A DNA stretch of 64,000 nt from an uncultured Prevotellaceae bacterium (GCA_900318685.1 ONLL01000004.1:99527-163526); one strand, 5' to 3'; positions 50,008-59,834 are shown, counted from the stretch's first letter. Numbers and translations: made by a program. The notes: generated by a model from the letters alone, not told the origin.

Positions 50008-51741
50008 TTAAGCCTCTTCTGCGGCAGGCTCGGCAGCGCGGAAACTGACCAGATCCTCAGCCTTGAACGACTTGATATAGGCAGACTTGCCGATCACATC
50101 TTCCTCGGTCATGCGGACATAGACGTTGGCCGACTTCTCAAACAGCTCAGGAGCAGCGCTGGCATCACGAATGATGAGCAGCGACATCACGAGCTCGCAG
50201 GTCATATCGTAGAGACGACGGGCGAGGAAGTCGAGGGCATCCTGGCTCTCGAGGGCTTTCACGTTGGCAAGAGCCTCCTCGTAGATGGGGATGAGCTTCT
50301 CGACACGAGCCTTAAGAGCTGCTACACAGTCACTGCATTCGAGACCTGCAGCCATGTCCTTGATGTTCTGCAGCATGGTGCCGTTGGTGATGTAGCGGAT
50401 GGCAGCCACCACCTGCAGCTGCGTTGTTCCCTCGTAGATGGAGAAGATACGGGCGTCACGATAGAGGCGCTGGCTCTTGTACTCCATGATAAAGCCCGAT
50501 CCACCGTGAATAGAGATGGCGTCGTAGGCATTCTGGTTGGCATACTCAGAGTTCATGCCCTTGGCCAGCGGAGTGAAAGCATCAGCCAGGCGCTGGTACT
50601 TCTTCAACTCCTGCTTCTCTTCGGGTGTCAGTTTGCGATCGCGCTCGATATCCTCCAAACACTTGTAGACGTCAACATAGCAAGCTGTCTGATAGAGCAG
50701 CGAGCGTCCGGCATCGAGCTTGGCCTTCATGCGAGAGAGCATATCATAGACAGCGGGGAACTCGATGATCTTCTGTCCAAACTGCTGACGCTCCTTGGCA
50801 TAGGCAAGACCCTCGTTGTAAGCTTCCTGCGACAATCCAACCGACTGGGCAGCGATGCCCAGACGTGCACCGTTCATCAAGGCCATCACATACTTGATGA
50901 GTCCGAGACGAGTGCTGCCACAGAGCTCTGCCTTCGCATTCTTATAAGTCAACTCACAAGTAGGCGAACCGTGGATGCCCAACTTGTGCTCGATATGACG
51001 CACGTCGACACCGCCATTGCGCTTGTCATAGATGAACATTGACAAGCCACGTCCGTCCTTCGTGCCTTCTTCTGAACGGGCCAGCACGAGGTGAATGTCA
51101 GAGTCACCATTGGTGATGAAACGCTTCACACCGTTCAGACGCCAGCAGTTCTCCTTCTCATCGAAGGTTGCCTTCAGCATCACGCGCTGCAGGTCAGAGC
51201 CTGCATCGGGCTCGGTGAGGTCCATCGACATGCCTTCGCCTGCACAGACACGGGGGATGTATTTCTGACGCTGCTCCTCAGAGCCAAACTCATAGAGGGT
51301 GTCGATACACGACTGCAACGACCAGATATTCTGGAAACCAGCATCGGAAGCCGAGATAACCTCGCTGAGCATCGAGAACACGGCGTTGGGCAAGTTCAGA
51401 CCGCCATATCGACGGGGCATTGAGACACCCCACAAGCCAGCCTTGCGCGTGGCATCGATATTCTCGAAGGTCTTGCTTGCATAAATCATGCGTCCGTTCT
51501 CGAGATGGGGACCTTCCAGGTCGACGCTCTCCGAGTTGGGAGCGATGATGTTGGCAGCCACATCGCCGGTGATGTCGAGAATCTGCTTGTAGTTCTCGAT
51601 GGCATCGCCCAGGTCAACGGGAGCGTAGTCGTATTTCTTGGCATCTTCGAAGTTGCGCTCCTTGAGCTCAACGATGCGTTTCATCAGAGGATGATTCAGA
51701 TAGAATCCAATCTCTGGGTGGTCACTATAATAGTTTGCCAT
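50008..51741 (-). CDS. Acyl-CoA dehydrogenase (electron-transfer-flavoprotein linked)
   Basis: This 577-residue FAD enzyme has the ACAD fold: MSMDLTEPDAGSDLQRV, RLNGVKRFITNGDSD, MNGARLGIAAQSVGLSQEAYNEGLAYAKERQQFG, AISIHGGSGFIMEY and IFSIYEGTTQLQ, where the Glu of YEG is the probable catalytic base. The N-terminal extension and the C-terminal helical domain (about 455-577) make it longer than classical 380-residue ACADs, like the long type found in other Bacteroidales. EtfA and EtfB are encoded directly upstream on the same strand, so it probably passes electrons to Etf; the acyl substrate is unknown. Confidence 0.92.
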   Translation of the reverse strand: MANYYSDHPEIGFYLNHPLMKRIVELKERNFEDAKKYDYAPVDLGDAIENYKQILDITGDVAANIIAPNSESVDLEGPHLENGRMIYASKTFENIDATRKAGLWGVSMPRRYGGLNLPNAVFSMLSEVISASDAGFQNIWSLQSCIDTLYEFGSEEQRQKYIPRVCAGEGMSMDLTEPDAGSDLQRVMLKATFDEKENCWRLNGVKRFITNGDSDIHLVLARSEEGTKDGRGLSMFIYDKRNGGVDVRHIEHKLGIHGSPTCELTYKNAKAELCGSTRLGLIKYVMALMNGARLGIAAQSVGLSQEAYNEGLAYAKERQQFGQKIIEFPAVYDMLSRMKAKLDAGRSLLYQTACYVDVYKCLEDIERDRKLTPEEKQELKKYQRLADAFTPLAKGMNSEYANQNAYDAISIHGGSGFIMEYKSQRLYRDARIFSIYEGTTQLQVVAAIRYITNGTMLQNIKDMAAGLECSDCVAALKARVEKLIPIYEEALANVKALESQDALDFLARRLYDMTCELVMSLLIIRDASAAPELFEKSANVYVRMTEEDVIGKSAYIKSFKAEDLVSFRAAEPAAEEA

Positions 51742-51772
51742 TCTAATTTACAATTTGACAATTTACAATTTA

Positions 51773-52795
51773 CTATTTGCTATTTTGCTTATAGTATTTA
51801 ATAAGCTTCGGAACCACTTCCTCAACGGTGCCAACGATGACGTAGTCAGCGATGCGGTTGATGGGAGCATCGGGATCGGAGTTGATGCTGATGATGATAC
51901 CAGAATCCTGCATGCCGGCGATGTGCTGAATCTGTCCAGAGATACCACAGGCGATATACACTTTCGGATGAACAGTCACACCCGTCTGGCCAATCTGACG
52001 GTCGTGGTCGAGCCAGCCGGCATCGACAGCAGCACGGCTGCCACCGACTTCACCATGGAGCACCTTAGCCAGCTTGAACAGCATGTCGAAGTTCTCCTTC
52101 GAGCCCATGCCATAACCGCCGGCCACAACGATAGGAGCACCCTTCAGATTGTGCTTGGCAGCCTCCACATGGTGGTCGAGCACCTTCACGACGAAAGCCT
52201 CGGCTGAGACATACTTTGACACCTCAGGATAGACCACTTCCTTACGGCACTCACCCTCATAGACAGCCTTCTGCATCACACCAGAGCGGACAGTAGCCAT
52301 CTGGGGACGGTGGTCGGGGTTGACAATCGTAGCCACGATGTTACCTCCAAAGGCAGGACGAATCTGATAGAGCAGCTGATCGTAGTGCTTGCCACTCTTG
52401 GCATCGTCATAAGGGCCAATCTCCAACTCTGTGCAGTCAGCCGTCAGACCAGATGTCAGCGATGACGACACACGGGGGCCGAGGTCACGACCAATTACAG
52501 TAGCACCCATCAGACAAATCTGAGGCTGCTCCTCCTTGAAGAGGTTTACAAGAATATCGGTGTGAGGAGCCGAAGTGTAGGGGAACAGATCGGGAGCGTC
52601 GAAGACAAAGAGCTTGTCAACACCATAGGGCAGAATCTGTTCTTCCACATTGCCTTTGATGCCTGTACCGGCAACGACGGCATGGAGCTCAACGCCCAGT
52701 TCATTGGCGAGCTTGCGACCCTTGGTCAGCAGTTCCTGAGATACTTCCTGTACGAGAGTACCTTCTATTTCGCAATATACAAATACGTTGTTCAT
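51773..52795 (-). CDS. etfA: Electron transfer flavoprotein alpha subunit
   Basis: Start at ATG 52795 (MNNVFVYCEIEG) is preferred over the upstream 52837. The protein has 340 residues. ATVIGRDLGPRVSSSLTSGLTADCTEL and the C-terminal VVAGGYGMGSKENFDML, AAVDAGWLDHDRQIGQTGVTVHPKVYIACGISGQIQHIAGMQDSGIIISINSDPDAPINRIADYVIVG are diagnostic FAD-binding segments. With EtfB it carries electrons from dehydrogenases such as the neighbouring ACAD. Confidence 0.95.
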   Translation of the reverse strand: MNNVFVYCEIEGTLVQEVSQELLTKGRKLANELGVELHAVVAGTGIKGNVEEQILPYGVDKLFVFDAPDLFPYTSAPHTDILVNLFKEEQPQICLMGATVIGRDLGPRVSSSLTSGLTADCTELEIGPYDDAKSGKHYDQLLYQIRPAFGGNIVATIVNPDHRPQMATVRSGVMQKAVYEGECRKEVVYPEVSKYVSAEAFVVKVLDHHVEAAKHNLKGAPIVVAGGYGMGSKENFDMLFKLAKVLHGEVGGSRAAVDAGWLDHDRQIGQTGVTVHPKVYIACGISGQIQHIAGMQDSGIIISINSDPDAPINRIADYVIVGTVEEVVPKLIKYYKQNSK

Positions 52796-52849
52796 GTTTG
52801 TTGTTTCTTTGTTTGGTGGATTGCTGTGATACAGCAATATACGGAACCG

Positions 52850-53776
52850 TTAGCCAATGATTTTTTCTTCCAGCAGTTCTTTTATCATTCCCTCGACGTC
52901 GGCATCGCTGGCGGTGAGAGTCTTCGACTCCTTAGCCTGGAACACGATGTTCTTGATGGCCTTCACCTTGGTGGGAGAGCCAGCGAGACCGCACTGGTTC
53001 ACATCGCCGTTAACATCGGCCACGCTCCACTGATTCAGCGTCAGGTAGGGACGCTCAGCATACAGAGCCCCCCTTTCGTCCCCCGAGGGGGACACGACAG
53101 ACCCTGCAGCATTAGAAGCCCCCTCGGGGGCAGTAGGGGGGGCAACTCTCTCAAGCGGACATGTTGCATATTTGTACTTCATCACCAGCTTAGCGTTTTG
53201 CGGGCGGCAGGGAGCAGCGCTTCCATTGACCGTGATAACCACAGGCAGCGGAGCCTCGACGGTCTCTACACCGCCATCGATCACGCGCTTGATGGTAGCC
53301 TTACCATCTTCCACGGAGAGGACTTCCTCGGCGTATGTCACCTGATTGAGGCCCAGCTTCTGAGCCACTTGAGGACCCACCTGAGCCGTATCGCCATCAA
53401 TGGCCTGACGACCTCCAATGACTATGTCCACATCGCCAATCTTCTTGATGGCAGTGGCGAGGGCGTAAGAAGTGGCCAGCGTGTCGGCACCGGCAAAGAG
53501 ACGGTCGGTCAGGAGCCAACCCGTATCAGCGCCCCGATAAAGTCCCTGACGGATAATCTCTCCTGCACGTGGAGGACCCATCGTCAGTATTCCTACAGTA
53601 GATCCTGGATGCTGCTCCTTCAGGCGAAGAGCCTGCTCCAGGGCATTCAAATCTTCGGGATTGAAGATGGCGGGTAGGGCAGCGCGGTTGACGGTTCCTT
53701 CTGCCGTCATTGCATCCTTACCCACATTTCTAGTGTCTGGCACTTGTTTGGCCAGCACAACAATTTTTAAAGCCAT
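52850..53776 (-). CDS. etfB: Electron transfer flavoprotein beta subunit, with in-frame palindromic insertion
   Basis: Start is ATG 53776 (MALKIVVLAKQVPDT), a typical EtfB start; the upstream frame from 53854 crosses the promoter. The protein has 308 residues. FNPEDLNALEQALRLKE, GPPRAGEIIRQGLYRGAD, GRQAIDGDTAQVGPQVAQKL and INGSAAPCRPQ-type segments fit the AMP-binding beta subunit. Residues about 212-237 are an insertion from the 53067-53143 element, between YKYATCPLER and the conserved C-terminal part. EtfB pairs with EtfA encoded 54 bases downstream. Confidence 0.94.
   Translation of the reverse strand: MALKIVVLAKQVPDTRNVGKDAMTAEGTVNRAALPAIFNPEDLNALEQALRLKEQHPGSTVGILTMGPPRAGEIIRQGLYRGADTGWLLTDRLFAGADTLATSYALATAIKKIGDVDIVIGGRQAIDGDTAQVGPQVAQKLGLNQVTYAEEVLSVEDGKATIKRVIDGGVETVEAPLPVVITVNGSAAPCRPQNAKLVMKYKYATCPLERVAPPTAPEGASNAAGSVVSPSGDERGALYAERPYLTLNQWSVADVNGDVNQCGLAGSPTKVKAIKNIVFQAKESKTLTASDADVEGMIKELLEEKIIG
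53067..53143. repeat. 77-bp palindromic element inserted in frame in etfB
   Basis: Same design as the nadB element: terminal GCCCCCC/GGGGGGGC, inner palindromes TCCCCCGAGGGGGA and GCCCCCTCGGGGGC. It differs by three bases in length, so the reading frame is kept. It encodes APPTAPEGAS...SPSGDERGA. Confidence 0.88.
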
Positions 53777-53823
53777 AAATATAATAATGTGTAAAACTAA
53801 ACGTCTTTTTTTCAAAAGCGGTG

Positions 53824-53855
53824 CAAAGGTACTACTTTTTGCGCACACAGCCAAA
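53824..53855 (-). promoter_or_regulatory. Promoter of the etfB-etfA-ACAD operon
   Basis: Minus-strand TTTG (53855-53852), 20 bases, TACCTTTG (53831-53824), 47 bases upstream of the etfB start. Confidence 0.85.
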
Positions 53856-53942
53856 TAAAATGCACAAAAAGAGACAATTTGCGCACATACGGCCCGTTTT
53901 GTGCAATTTCAAAAGCCAAAAGAAGAAAATAAATGGGCAGGA

Positions 53943-53975
53943 TTGCACTCTTTTCGGAAAAAAGTTGTATCTTTG
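53943..53975 (+). promoter_or_regulatory. Probable promoter of the M60-like peptidase gene
   Basis: TTG (53943-53945), 22 bases, TATCTTTG (53968-53975). The spacing is slightly long. The chosen start ATG 54013 lies 37 bases downstream. Confidence 0.6.
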
Positions 53976-54012
53976 CAGCTCTAACAAATCAACAACCCTA
54001 AAGCTGTACAAG

Positions 54013-57000
54013 ATGAGAATACATCGTAATCTTCTAACTATACTTCTCTTGGTCGTGACAACCATCGTTGCCAATGCCCAGGACTTCGCCACTGGTCTGG
54101 TACGAGTGAAAAGCAAACGCACATCGTGGTATCTCACTACCGATACGAAAGGCGCAGCCACAACAACTGCCAAAAACCTGCAGAAGCTGGGACAAGTGTG
54201 GATACTGGAGCCATACGGCGAAGGCTACTATATACGTAGTGCCAACACAGGCGAATACCTCCAAGCCGACTACACTACGCCAGCTAGCGGCAAGACGAGA
54301 CTCTACATCCGTCGCAGCCCCAACTCCACAGGTTCCATCAAATTCTACAATATCTCCTCGAAGAGCGACTTCTCGGGCAGCAGCTTCCTCAACACCAACA
54401 CTAGCCACGCCCTCTTTAACTACTCTATGGATGACGGCTGTGACTGGTACATCGAGGCCGAGACGAACTATACAGAAGAGGAGGTGCGCCAGCAGCTACA
54501 GGCCATCAGCCCGTTCACAAGAGAGCTGAAGGACGGGGCCTACTATCGTCTGTACAGCATCTACGGCCGCGTGCTCACTGAAGGCAGCGATCTCTCGACC
54601 AAGGAAAAGGATGACGAGAACTTCGGACAATACTGGCAACTGCACCAGAGCGGTACAGGATGGACCATCCAGGCAGCCGTGAAGCAGACCTACATCCTGC
54701 GCCAGACGCAGACCAGCGTGCCCTATCACATGGGATCGGCCAAGACTGCATTCACCTTCAAGCCTTGCGGCGATTCCTGGGACTCTTTCTGGACCATCAG
54801 CTACGGCTCCGACTGGGGAGGACTGCATGATGCAACTTCCCAAGGACACAACGTCGTCTACTGGGACATTCAGGCAGAAGCCAGCATCTGGCAGCTCGAA
54901 GAAGTAGACATCTCGGAAGAAGACCTGGAAGATATACGCAACCAGCAGACTGCCTTCGACGAACTAGTGAAGAACAAAGCCTGGCTGCAGCTGCACCTGA
55001 GCAACCTGTTCGACGACCTCGCCTGTACCACGCTCAATGCCGACATTCAGGTCCTCAGCGATGAAGCCCTTGCTGAGAACGAAGACTTTGCAGGCCTCAA
55101 TGCCGATATGCAGGCAATGGTTCTGAAAGTGAAGAACGACACCTGGCAGCAATTCACCAACCGCACCACCGGCTACACGGCCGACTACGAGCGATTCTTC
55201 CGCACTGCCAGCTACCAGCCATACAGCAACCACGAGACGATGGCCAATGCGAGCAACTTCACCATGAGCAACTCGTTCGGACGGCTATCGGGTCCTACGG
55301 GCATCGTGGCCAATCCTTACGATATCATCTATATCTATGTAGGACAGGCAGTTCCTTCTGGCTCCTCGCTGATGATTGAGGCAGTAAGCACCGACGGAGT
55401 TGCCGGCGACCACCCCACCGGCGAGACCACTATCCTGAAGGCCGGCCTCAACCTGCTACGCTATTCTGAGCAGAAGATGCTCTACGTCTTCTACCAGGTT
55501 ACTGACGCCAAGAAACAGCTGAGTGCCTATCCCGACATCAAGATCCACATCGAAGGCGGCCAGCTGCAAGGCTACTGGGATGCCACCCGTGGCATGACCA
55601 ACGCCGACTGGAAGCTCCTGCAGCAAGACCTGCTGAAGGCCAGTCCCGTGCTCAATCTGAAGACGAAGCACCTCGTCTTCTGCATGGGTACCGACCTGGT
55701 GAAGCAGGCCGAGCCCAACGAGATGGAAGGACTGATGCGCATCTGGGACCGTATCGTGGAGAACGAGGAGCGCTACATGGGTGTGGAGGACTTCGAGGGC
55801 CGCTACCGCAATGTATGGAACGCCTTCAGCGGAGCCAGCTCCTACATGCACTCCACCACCTACGGCACCTGGTACGACGAGTCGACCATCCCCACGGTGA
55901 TGAACTATAATAAGATGCGACAGCCTGGCAACATCTGGGGACCAAGCCACGAGATAGGCCACAACCATCAGGGCAGCATCAATGTCATCGGCACGACAGA
56001 GAGTTCGAACAATCTCTTCTCGAACATCAACACCTTCGAGCAAGGCATCATCACCAGCCGCCGCCAGCTCCCTGTCGACGTGTTCTACGAGCTAGGCAAG
56101 GGTACACGATGGCTGGAGCGCAACATCTGGAACACCACCAGCATGTTCTTCCAGCTCTACCTCTACTTCCACGTGCAGAAGCACAACGAGCAGTTCCTGC
56201 CCGACCTTTTCCGTGCCCTCCGCAAGAATCCCATCAACAAGAGCACAGGCAAGGGTGCCAACGACTATCTGCACCTGGCGAAGAAGATTTGCGACGTGGC
56301 TCAGGCCGACCTCTCTGAGTTCTTCGAGGCTTACGGTATGTTCGTTCCTGGCACCAACATCCATGTTGGCGACTATGCCGACTACTACGTCACCACCTCC
56401 CAGGCCGACATCAATGCTGCCCGCAAGTACATGCAGCAGTATGATCGCAAGCTGGGCAATATCATGTTTATCGACGACCACGTGCTGCCGATGAAGCCCG
56501 CCGATCCAAACAACATCTTCGAGGGCTTGCCTGCCACAACCAACGGGCTGAAGAAGAACAACCTCGACCAGCACAACGAAGTGGCTGAATACAAGGGCTT
56601 GCCCATCGGAGAGGCCGGCGACTACGCGCTCTTCACCGACGATGCTCCTGACGTGACCGACGACTACTACTCGCTGTCGGCCAACGGACGGACTATCACT
56701 TTCCACGGCACCAACTACGCTGGGCATAAGTTCTACGACGCAGAGGGCAATCTCATCTGGGCCACCAATGCCAAGACCGTCGCGCTGCCACAGGCCGTGC
56801 TGGGAATGGGCATCGACAACGTTACCATCAAGACGGCTATGTACAACATGAAGGACGCGCTCTGTACCGACCAGAAACCTGACCCCGACGGCATCAACAG
56901 CATCGACGATGACAGCAGCAATGCCCTTCACCACATCTACGACCTGGAAGGCCGGCGCGTACAGCGTGCCGACAGTCCCGGGCTCTATATCATCAACGGA

Positions 57001-57051
57001 CGACTCATTTACAAAACAAATCCTACAAACACTAATCTCACAAAACAATGA
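54013..57051 (+). CDS. Secreted M60/enhancin-like metallopeptidase (probable mucinase)
   Basis: Start at ATG 54013, where a signal peptide begins (MRIHRNLLTILLLVVTTIVANAQ) just after the promoter; the longer frame is non-coding. The protein has 1012 residues. The N-terminal half includes two lectin-like beta-trefoil regions (about 25-300; GLVRVKSKRTSWYLTT and GAYYRLYSIYGRVLTE), then the peptidase domain with HEIGHNHQ (His646, Glu647, His650) and Glu663 thirteen residues after the last His. This is the M60 (enhancin-like) zinc motif. The C terminus ends in a sorting-like strand set (HHIYDLEGRRVQRA...GLYIINGRLIYK). M60 peptidases cleave mucin-type glycoproteins. The start of the next gene overlaps by 4 bases. 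Confidence 0.9.
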   Translation: MRIHRNLLTILLLVVTTIVANAQDFATGLVRVKSKRTSWYLTTDTKGAATTTAKNLQKLGQVWILEPYGEGYYIRSANTGEYLQADYTTPASGKTRLYIRRSPNSTGSIKFYNISSKSDFSGSSFLNTNTSHALFNYSMDDGCDWYIEAETNYTEEEVRQQLQAISPFTRELKDGAYYRLYSIYGRVLTEGSDLSTKEKDDENFGQYWQLHQSGTGWTIQAAVKQTYILRQTQTSVPYHMGSAKTAFTFKPCGDSWDSFWTISYGSDWGGLHDATSQGHNVVYWDIQAEASIWQLEEVDISEEDLEDIRNQQTAFDELVKNKAWLQLHLSNLFDDLACTTLNADIQVLSDEALAENEDFAGLNADMQAMVLKVKNDTWQQFTNRTTGYTADYERFFRTASYQPYSNHETMANASNFTMSNSFGRLSGPTGIVANPYDIIYIYVGQAVPSGSSLMIEAVSTDGVAGDHPTGETTILKAGLNLLRYSEQKMLYVFYQVTDAKKQLSAYPDIKIHIEGGQLQGYWDATRGMTNADWKLLQQDLLKASPVLNLKTKHLVFCMGTDLVKQAEPNEMEGLMRIWDRIVENEERYMGVEDFEGRYRNVWNAFSGASSYMHSTTYGTWYDESTIPTVMNYNKMRQPGNIWGPSHEIGHNHQGSINVIGTTESSNNLFSNINTFEQGIITSRRQLPVDVFYELGKGTRWLERNIWNTTSMFFQLYLYFHVQKHNEQFLPDLFRALRKNPINKSTGKGANDYLHLAKKICDVAQADLSEFFEAYGMFVPGTNIHVGDYADYYVTTSQADINAARKYMQQYDRKLGNIMFIDDHVLPMKPADPNNIFEGLPATTNGLKKNNLDQHNEVAEYKGLPIGEAGDYALFTDDAPDVTDDYYSLSANGRTITFHGTNYAGHKFYDAEGNLIWATNAKTVALPQAVLGMGIDNVTIKTAMYNMKDALCTDQKPDPDGINSIDDDSSNALHHIYDLEGRRVQRADSPGLYIINGRLIYKTNPTNTNLTKQ

Positions 57052-58736
57052 AACGAATCTTTTTTACTTTCGCCGCCATCGCTCTCACCGTGACGGCAAT
57101 GGCTCAGGGGTTTGACAATCTGCCAACACCAGACGAAGACCCCAACAAAGTAGTGGACAACACACCCGACTCCATCGGTAAAGCCCTGTCGGCACGTCCT
57201 GCCCCAGGCTCTACCCGCAACGGCTCGAATCCCGTGCTCTACCTCGTGGGCAACAGCACTATGCGCAACGGCACCCTGGGCAACGGCAACAACGGACAAT
57301 GGGGGTGGGGCTACTACTTCAACAAGTATTTCAACGCTCACAAGATCAGCGTCGAGAACCAAGCCCTGGGAGGAATGTCTACCCGCACATTCTATACCGA
57401 CCTCTGGCCAGCCGTACGCGATGCGCTCAAGCCCGGCGACTGGGTCATTGTCAGCATCGGACACAACGATGGTGGAGAATACTTCGAACGCCGACGTGCC
57501 CGTGCCGTCATTCCCGGTGTCGATCCCGACACGATGGTCATTGGCCTGAACCAGCGCACCCAGCGACAGGACACCGTCTACAGCTACGGCACCTATCTCC
57601 GTATGTATATTAATGATGTTCGCGCGAAGGGAGCCCACCCCATCCTTATGTCGCTCACTCCACGTGATGCCTACGACCAGAAGACGGGACTCATCGTTCG
57701 CAAGCCGCAGACAGAATGGGCTGCCTACATCGCCGCCGTCGAGGGAGTTCCCTTCGTCGACCTCAATGAGATATCCGGAGCGAAGCTCGACTCCTACAGC
57801 CCCTGGAAAGAGAAATATCACTTCATGGGCGATCATATCCATACCTCGAAGTTCGGAGCCGAGATGAACGCTCTTTCTGCTGCCGAGGGACTGTGGCAGA
57901 GCAACAACCCGCAGCTGAAGCCCCTGCAGGCCATGATGCAGAATGTGGAGCCCGACGTCTGGAAGGTGAACCGTCAGGACGGCAAGCCCGTGCTCTTCTT
58001 CACGGGCGACTCTACGGTAAAGAATGCTGACAAGGACGATGACGGCATGTGGGGATGGGCCTCGCAGGCACAGACCGTGTTCGACGAGTCGAAGATCACC
58101 CTCTGCAATGCCGGACGTGCCGGTCGCTCTACGCGCACCTTCATCCGCGAAGGGCTCTGGGACAAGGTCTACAACTCGCTGCAGCCCGGCGACTTCGTCA
58201 CCATCCAGTTCGGCCACAACGACATCAGCCCCATCACCGACCGTAAGGCCCGCGGCACCATTCCCGGCACGCAGGACACCCTTCACGTCTACCACATGGA
58301 CGATGATTCCTATGAGACGGTCTACAGCTTCGGATGGTACCTGAAGAAGATGATCGACGACGTGCGCGAGAAGGGCGCAACGCCCATTCTCGTCTCGCTT
58401 ACTCCGCGCAATGAATGGCCTGACGGCAAGGTGGAGCGTCGCGACAACACCTACGGCAAGTGGTATCGTGAGGTGGTAGAGCAGACAGGCGTAGAATTCA
58501 TCGACGTGCACAACATCAGCGGCGACTTCCTCGACAAGAAGTTTGCCGTGAAGAAGCTGCCCGACGACAAGGAGAAGGCCAAAGCCAAGATTGCCGACAT
58601 CAAGAAGAAGGCCGGCGTATATTTCAAGCAGGATCACACCCACGCCTCGAAGCTCGGCGCCCAGATGAACGCCCAGTCGTTTGCCAAGGGACTGAAGGAT
58701 GCTGGGTCAGAACTGGCAAAATATCTTAAAAAGTAA
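57048..58736 (+). CDS. Tandem SGNH-hydrolase (two rhamnogalacturonan-acetylesterase-like domains)
   Basis: This 562-residue protein has a signal peptide ending near MAQG (residue 21). Two SGNH domains follow. Domain 1 (about 60-300): GNST, GGMSTRTF, SIGHND, DHIHTSKFGAEMNA. Domain 2 (about 315-560): GDSTVKN, GRAGRSTRTFI, QFGHND, DHTHASKLGAQMNA. Each has the Ser, Gly, Asn and Asp-x-His signatures, so both look active, though domain 1 has GNST in place of GDST. They probably remove acetyl groups from glycans. The gene overlaps the peptidase gene and lies 5 bases before the next, so it is one operon. Confidence 0.9.
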   Translation: MKRIFFTFAAIALTVTAMAQGFDNLPTPDEDPNKVVDNTPDSIGKALSARPAPGSTRNGSNPVLYLVGNSTMRNGTLGNGNNGQWGWGYYFNKYFNAHKISVENQALGGMSTRTFYTDLWPAVRDALKPGDWVIVSIGHNDGGEYFERRRARAVIPGVDPDTMVIGLNQRTQRQDTVYSYGTYLRMYINDVRAKGAHPILMSLTPRDAYDQKTGLIVRKPQTEWAAYIAAVEGVPFVDLNEISGAKLDSYSPWKEKYHFMGDHIHTSKFGAEMNALSAAEGLWQSNNPQLKPLQAMMQNVEPDVWKVNRQDGKPVLFFTGDSTVKNADKDDDGMWGWASQAQTVFDESKITLCNAGRAGRSTRTFIREGLWDKVYNSLQPGDFVTIQFGHNDISPITDRKARGTIPGTQDTLHVYHMDDDSYETVYSFGWYLKKMIDDVREKGATPILVSLTPRNEWPDGKVERRDNTYGKWYREVVEQTGVEFIDVHNISGDFLDKKFAVKKLPDDKEKAKAKIADIKKKAGVYFKQDHTHASKLGAQMNAQSFAKGLKDAGSELAKYLKK

Positions 58737-58741
58737 TCATC

Positions 58742-59752
58742 ATGAAACGAAAGAATCTTTACATAGTCATCATCTGTCTGATGACTCTCTGCTGCCAGCA
58801 GGTAATGGCTCAGTCATCTGTACTCACCAAGCGTGAGGTCATGCAGGATTTCCTCAACGGCAAGCGTCACGGCAAGTACGTGCCTGCTATGTTCTTTTCA
58901 CACTATCCCGGCAAGACTGGCCGCGATGCCGTCTACTATCACATCCGTCATCTCAACCGCACCGGCGTCGACCTGCTCAAGATTCAGTTCGAGCAGCAAC
59001 AGCCCAAGATGAGGATCCAGTCGGCCGAGGACTTCAACAAGATTCAGCCGCTGCCTCGCGACTTCTACAACCCCACCATAGAGGTCATCAAGGAGGTAGT
59101 GGATATCGTCGGCGAGGAGACGATGGTGCTGCCCACGGTCTACTCACCCTTCCAGGTGCTGCGCATGCAGATCGGCATTCCTTCCGTCATCCGCTGGGCG
59201 AAGGAAGCTCCCGACCAAGTGCTGCGCGTGCTGCGCATCTATACTGACGGCCTGCTCAACTACGTCCGCGACTGCAAGGCGCTGGGCATCGACGGATTCT
59301 TCACGCCTACGCAGGGCGGCGAGACCATCTATCGCGAGGTGCCCGATTTCTTCGAACGTTTCATCCGCCCGTTCGACCTCGAGGTGATGAAGGAGTGCAA
59401 CGAAGGCACTCACTGCAACATTCTCCACATCTGCGACTGGGAAGGTCCCTACGACGACCTGACGCCCTTCCTCTCCTACCCCGGCCAGATTGTCAATCCG
59501 CCCAACGTCGTCAACGGCAAGCCTTTCACTCCCACTGATGCCGAGAAGCTGTTCAAGCGTGTCATCCTCGGCGGTCTTGAGCGCAAGGGTGTCATCAACA
59601 AGGGCAAGCCGGAGGAAGTCACCGAGGCCGTGAAGAAGCTGCTGCGTGAGAACAAGGGCCGTCTCATCGTGGGTGCTGAGTGTACCGTCGACTACAACTC
59701 CACTCCCATCGAGAATATCCGGGCAGCCGTTCATGCTGCACACGGCAAGTAG
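58742..59752 (+). CDS. Exported uroporphyrinogen-decarboxylase-like protein
   Basis: This 336-residue protein has a signal-like N terminus (MKRKNLYIVIICLMTLCCQQVMAQ). The rest has the URO-D/MtaA-like barrel pattern: LTKREVMQDFLNGK, VPAMFFSHYPG, DLLKIQFEQQQPK, VYSPFQVLRMQIG, DGFFTPTQGG, NILHICDWEG, and a C-terminal GRLIVGAECTVDYNSTPIENIRAAVHAAH. Heme-pathway URO-D is cytosolic and lacks a signal peptide; the substrate here is therefore unclear. Cobalamin-dependent methyltransferases share the fold. The gene ends an operon with two secreted glycan-acting proteins. Confidence 0.75.
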   Translation: MKRKNLYIVIICLMTLCCQQVMAQSSVLTKREVMQDFLNGKRHGKYVPAMFFSHYPGKTGRDAVYYHIRHLNRTGVDLLKIQFEQQQPKMRIQSAEDFNKIQPLPRDFYNPTIEVIKEVVDIVGEETMVLPTVYSPFQVLRMQIGIPSVIRWAKEAPDQVLRVLRIYTDGLLNYVRDCKALGIDGFFTPTQGGETIYREVPDFFERFIRPFDLEVMKECNEGTHCNILHICDWEGPYDDLTPFLSYPGQIVNPPNVVNGKPFTPTDAEKLFKRVILGGLERKGVINKGKPEEVTEAVKKLLRENKGRLIVGAECTVDYNSTPIENIRAAVHAAHGK

Positions 59753-59834
59753 CAGTCCGTCCTGCGAGCCGGCTCGCGATGCCGACTACAGGCATGATCA
59801 TACTGGCTAAACACAAAAAAAGGTGCCCTCACTA

